From: Bacillota bacterium
Lineage (GTDB): Bacteria; Bacillota; Syntrophomonadia; Syntrophomonadales; Syntrophomonadaceae
DNA length: 5,673 nt
Assembly: GCA_023395515.1 (NCBI GenBank)
Contig: JAEWZB010000016.1
Coordinates: 1 to 5,673, forward strand
Direction: 5' to 3'
In this document: positions 4,824-5,673 of the stretch, one piece after another
Layout: each line of letters starts with the position of its first letter
How positions within the stretch are numbered: position 1 is the first letter of the stretch
Notes under the pieces: generated by a model
Database searches by the model: none
The model's input: the letters and a program-made list of their open reading frames with translations, nothing else
Told to the model about the DNA's origin: nothing
Position numbers and translations under genes: made by a program

Positions 4824-5214
4824 ATACTCTTCTTCTCTTAGGTGGTCTGCAACCATTGTGAGGAATTGGGGTAACATCCTTAATAACACTAACTTCCAGT
4901 CCGGCAGCCTGTAAAGATCTAATGGCTGCTTCACGTCCTGCGCCAGGTCCTTTTACATAACATTCTACTTCCTTAAGGCCATGCTCCATAGCTGCTTTAG
5001 CAGCATTTTCTGCAGCCTGTTGGGCAGCAAAGGGAGTACTTTTTCTCGAACCCTTAAAGCCTGCACTACCCGCACTTGCCCAAGAAATAGCATTACCGTG
5101 TTTATCAGTTATCGAAATAATTGTATTGTTAAAGGTTGATTTGATGTGAGCAATACCTTGGTCGATATTTTTCTTCTCACGTCTTTTAACCCTCGTGGTT
5201 GTTCTTCGTGCCAC
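4822..5214 (-). CDS. rpsK: 30S ribosomal protein S11
   Basis: This 130-residue protein has the normal S11 length. S11 sits on the platform of the small subunit and helps shape the mRNA exit region. It shows the basic N-terminus, IKSTFNNTIISITD (24-37), SAGSAGFKGSRKSTPFAAQ, and the strongly conserved GPGAGREAAIRSLQAAGLEV with DVTPIPHNGCRPPKRRRV at the C-terminus. The start is a GTG, 8 bases after the GGGGG core of AAGGGGG. An ATG 4 bases upstream is in another frame and encodes only 10 codons. It follows rpsM by 21 bases, and its stop codon is embedded in the rpsD ribosome binding site. Confidence 0.98.
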   Translation of the reverse strand: MARRTTTRVKRREKKNIDQGIAHIKSTFNNTIISITDKHGNAISWASAGSAGFKGSRKSTPFAAQQAAENAAKAAMEHGLKEVECYVKGPGAGREAAIRSLQAAGLEVSVIKDVTPIPHNGCRPPKRRRV

Positions 5215-5229
5215 TCATTTATCCCCCTT
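5212..5229 (-). promoter_or_regulatory. rpsK start region: ribosome binding site with out-of-frame ATG
   Basis: AAGGGGGAT (5221-5229) is followed by AAATGAGTGGCA. The GTG (5214) gives S11 with good spacing. The ATG at 5218 is in another frame, is closer to the ribosome binding site, and ends at TAA after 10 codons. Confidence 0.7.
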
Positions 5230-5235
5230 CTAAGG

Positions 5236-5604
5236 CTATTTTTTCTTGCCAGTTGCGGTCCGTTTTGGTCCTTTACGAGTTCGCGCATTAGTTTTAGTCT
5301 TTTGACCTCTAACTGGTAAACTACGACGATGGCGCAGTCCTCTATAACAACCTAAATCCATTAAACGTTTAATGTCCAAGTTAACCTGTCTACGTAGGTC
5401 ACCTTCTACGGTATATTTCTTTTCAATTATCTCTCTTAATTTTGATACTTCATCCTCTGTTAAATCTTTCACTCTTGTATCTGGATTTATACCTGCTTCT
5501 GCCAATATTTTCAAGGAAGAAGGTCTACCGATACCGAATATATAGGTTAATGACACTTCAACTCTTTTATCGCGTGGTAAATCAACACCCGCTATTCTTG
5601 CCAA
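5236..5604 (-). CDS. rpsM: 30S ribosomal protein S13
   Basis: S13 is a small-subunit head protein that contacts the large subunit (bridge B1) and P-site tRNA. From the TTG at 5604 the protein is 122 residues and begins MARIAGVDLPRDKR, the family N-terminus. It continues with SLTYIFGIGR and a helical middle, then GCYRGLRHRRSLPVRGQKT and the basic tail TNARTRKGPKR. An ATG two codons earlier (5610) would give MNLARIAG. That ATG is only 3 bases from AGGAGG, whereas the TTG is 9 bases away and gives the exact family start, so the TTG is preferred. The gene follows rpmJ by 21 bases within the alpha operon. Confidence 0.96.
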   Translation of the reverse strand: MARIAGVDLPRDKRVEVSLTYIFGIGRPSSLKILAEAGINPDTRVKDLTEDEVSKLREIIEKKYTVEGDLRRQVNLDIKRLMDLGCYRGLRHRRSLPVRGQKTKTNARTRKGPKRTATGKKK

Positions 5605-5619
5605 ATTCATTCACCTCCT
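5602..5619 (-). promoter_or_regulatory. rpsM start region: ribosome binding site that favours TTG over ATG
   Basis: The minus strand reads AGGAGGTGA (5611-5619), then ATG, AAT, TTG. AGGAGG to ATG is 3 bases, which is very short; to TTG it is 9 bases, which is normal. The spacing and the MARIAGVD start of the S13 family both point to TTG at 5604. Confidence 0.75.
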
Positions 5620-5625
5620 GCTCTA

Positions 5626-5673
5626 TTAGCCTTGTACCTGTTTATGCTTCGGATTTTCACATATAACCATAAC
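5626..5673 (-). CDS. rpmJ: 50S ribosomal protein L36 (3' end only)
   Basis: The last 15 codons and the stop are present, encoding VMVICENPKHKQVQG, which matches the C-terminus of the 37-residue L36 almost exactly. The Cys and His seen here (C-E-N-P-K-H) are the third and fourth ligands of the zinc ribbon in the C+ form of L36; the first two cysteines lie beyond the window edge. L36 is a small large-subunit protein. Its position directly before rpsM is the standard Firmicutes order, so the window begins inside the spc-alpha ribosomal-protein cluster. Confidence 0.95.
   Translation of the reverse strand, partial: VMVICENPKHKQVQG

Noticed and set aside
5442..5666. Plus-strand open frame of 74 codons
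   Set aside because: It is antisense to rpsM and the end of rpmJ, leucine-rich by chance of the opposite strand, and matches no family.

Overview
The window is mostly a conserved housekeeping locus, all on the minus strand, from a low-GC Gram-positive bacterium of the Clostridia type. The evidence for this is the gene order rpmJ-rpsM-rpsK-rpsD-rpoA-rplQ-truA-rplM-rpsI, the strong AGGAGG-type ribosome binding sites in front of almost every gene, frequent GTG and TTG starts, AT-rich spacers, and zinc-binding (Cys-rich) forms of S4 and L36. The genus cannot be fixed from the sequence alone.

Reading in the direction of transcription (right to left), the window opens with the 3' end of rpmJ (L36). 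The rest of the alpha operon follows: rpsM (S13), rpsK (S11), rpsD (S4), rpoA (RNA polymerase alpha) and rplQ (L17), with spacers of 15-34 bases. A gap of 327 bases then separates rplQ from truA (tRNA pseudouridine synthase). Many Clostridia carry the ECF-transporter genes ecfA1-ecfA2-ecfT at this point. Here only a 19-codon reading frame is left, resembling the first residues of an EcfA ATPase. After it come a long imperfect RNA hairpin and a terminator-like hairpin.

After truA, a good sigma-A promoter and a leader of roughly 85 bases, probably an L13 autoregulatory leader, drive rplM-rpsI (L13-S9). This transcript ends in a clear intrinsic terminator.

The left end is different in kind. It holds a small foldback or heptamer-repeat element, then a BlaI/MecI-family repressor whose promoter is covered by a near-perfect 50-bp inverted repeat containing two TTACATATGTAA operators. 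The first 20 codons of a membrane protein follow at the window edge, most simply the M56/BlaR1-type sensor protease that pairs with BlaI. The repressor keeps an Asn-Phe pair at the position where BlaI/MecI proteins are cleaved, so the module looks functional. What it controls besides itself lies outside the window.

No clearly new system is visible. The points most worth a second look are the double BlaI operator, the apparent relic of the ecf genes, the structured rplQ-truA spacer, the heptamer/foldback element, and a recurring arrangement in which non-ATG start codons are preceded by a misplaced ATG.
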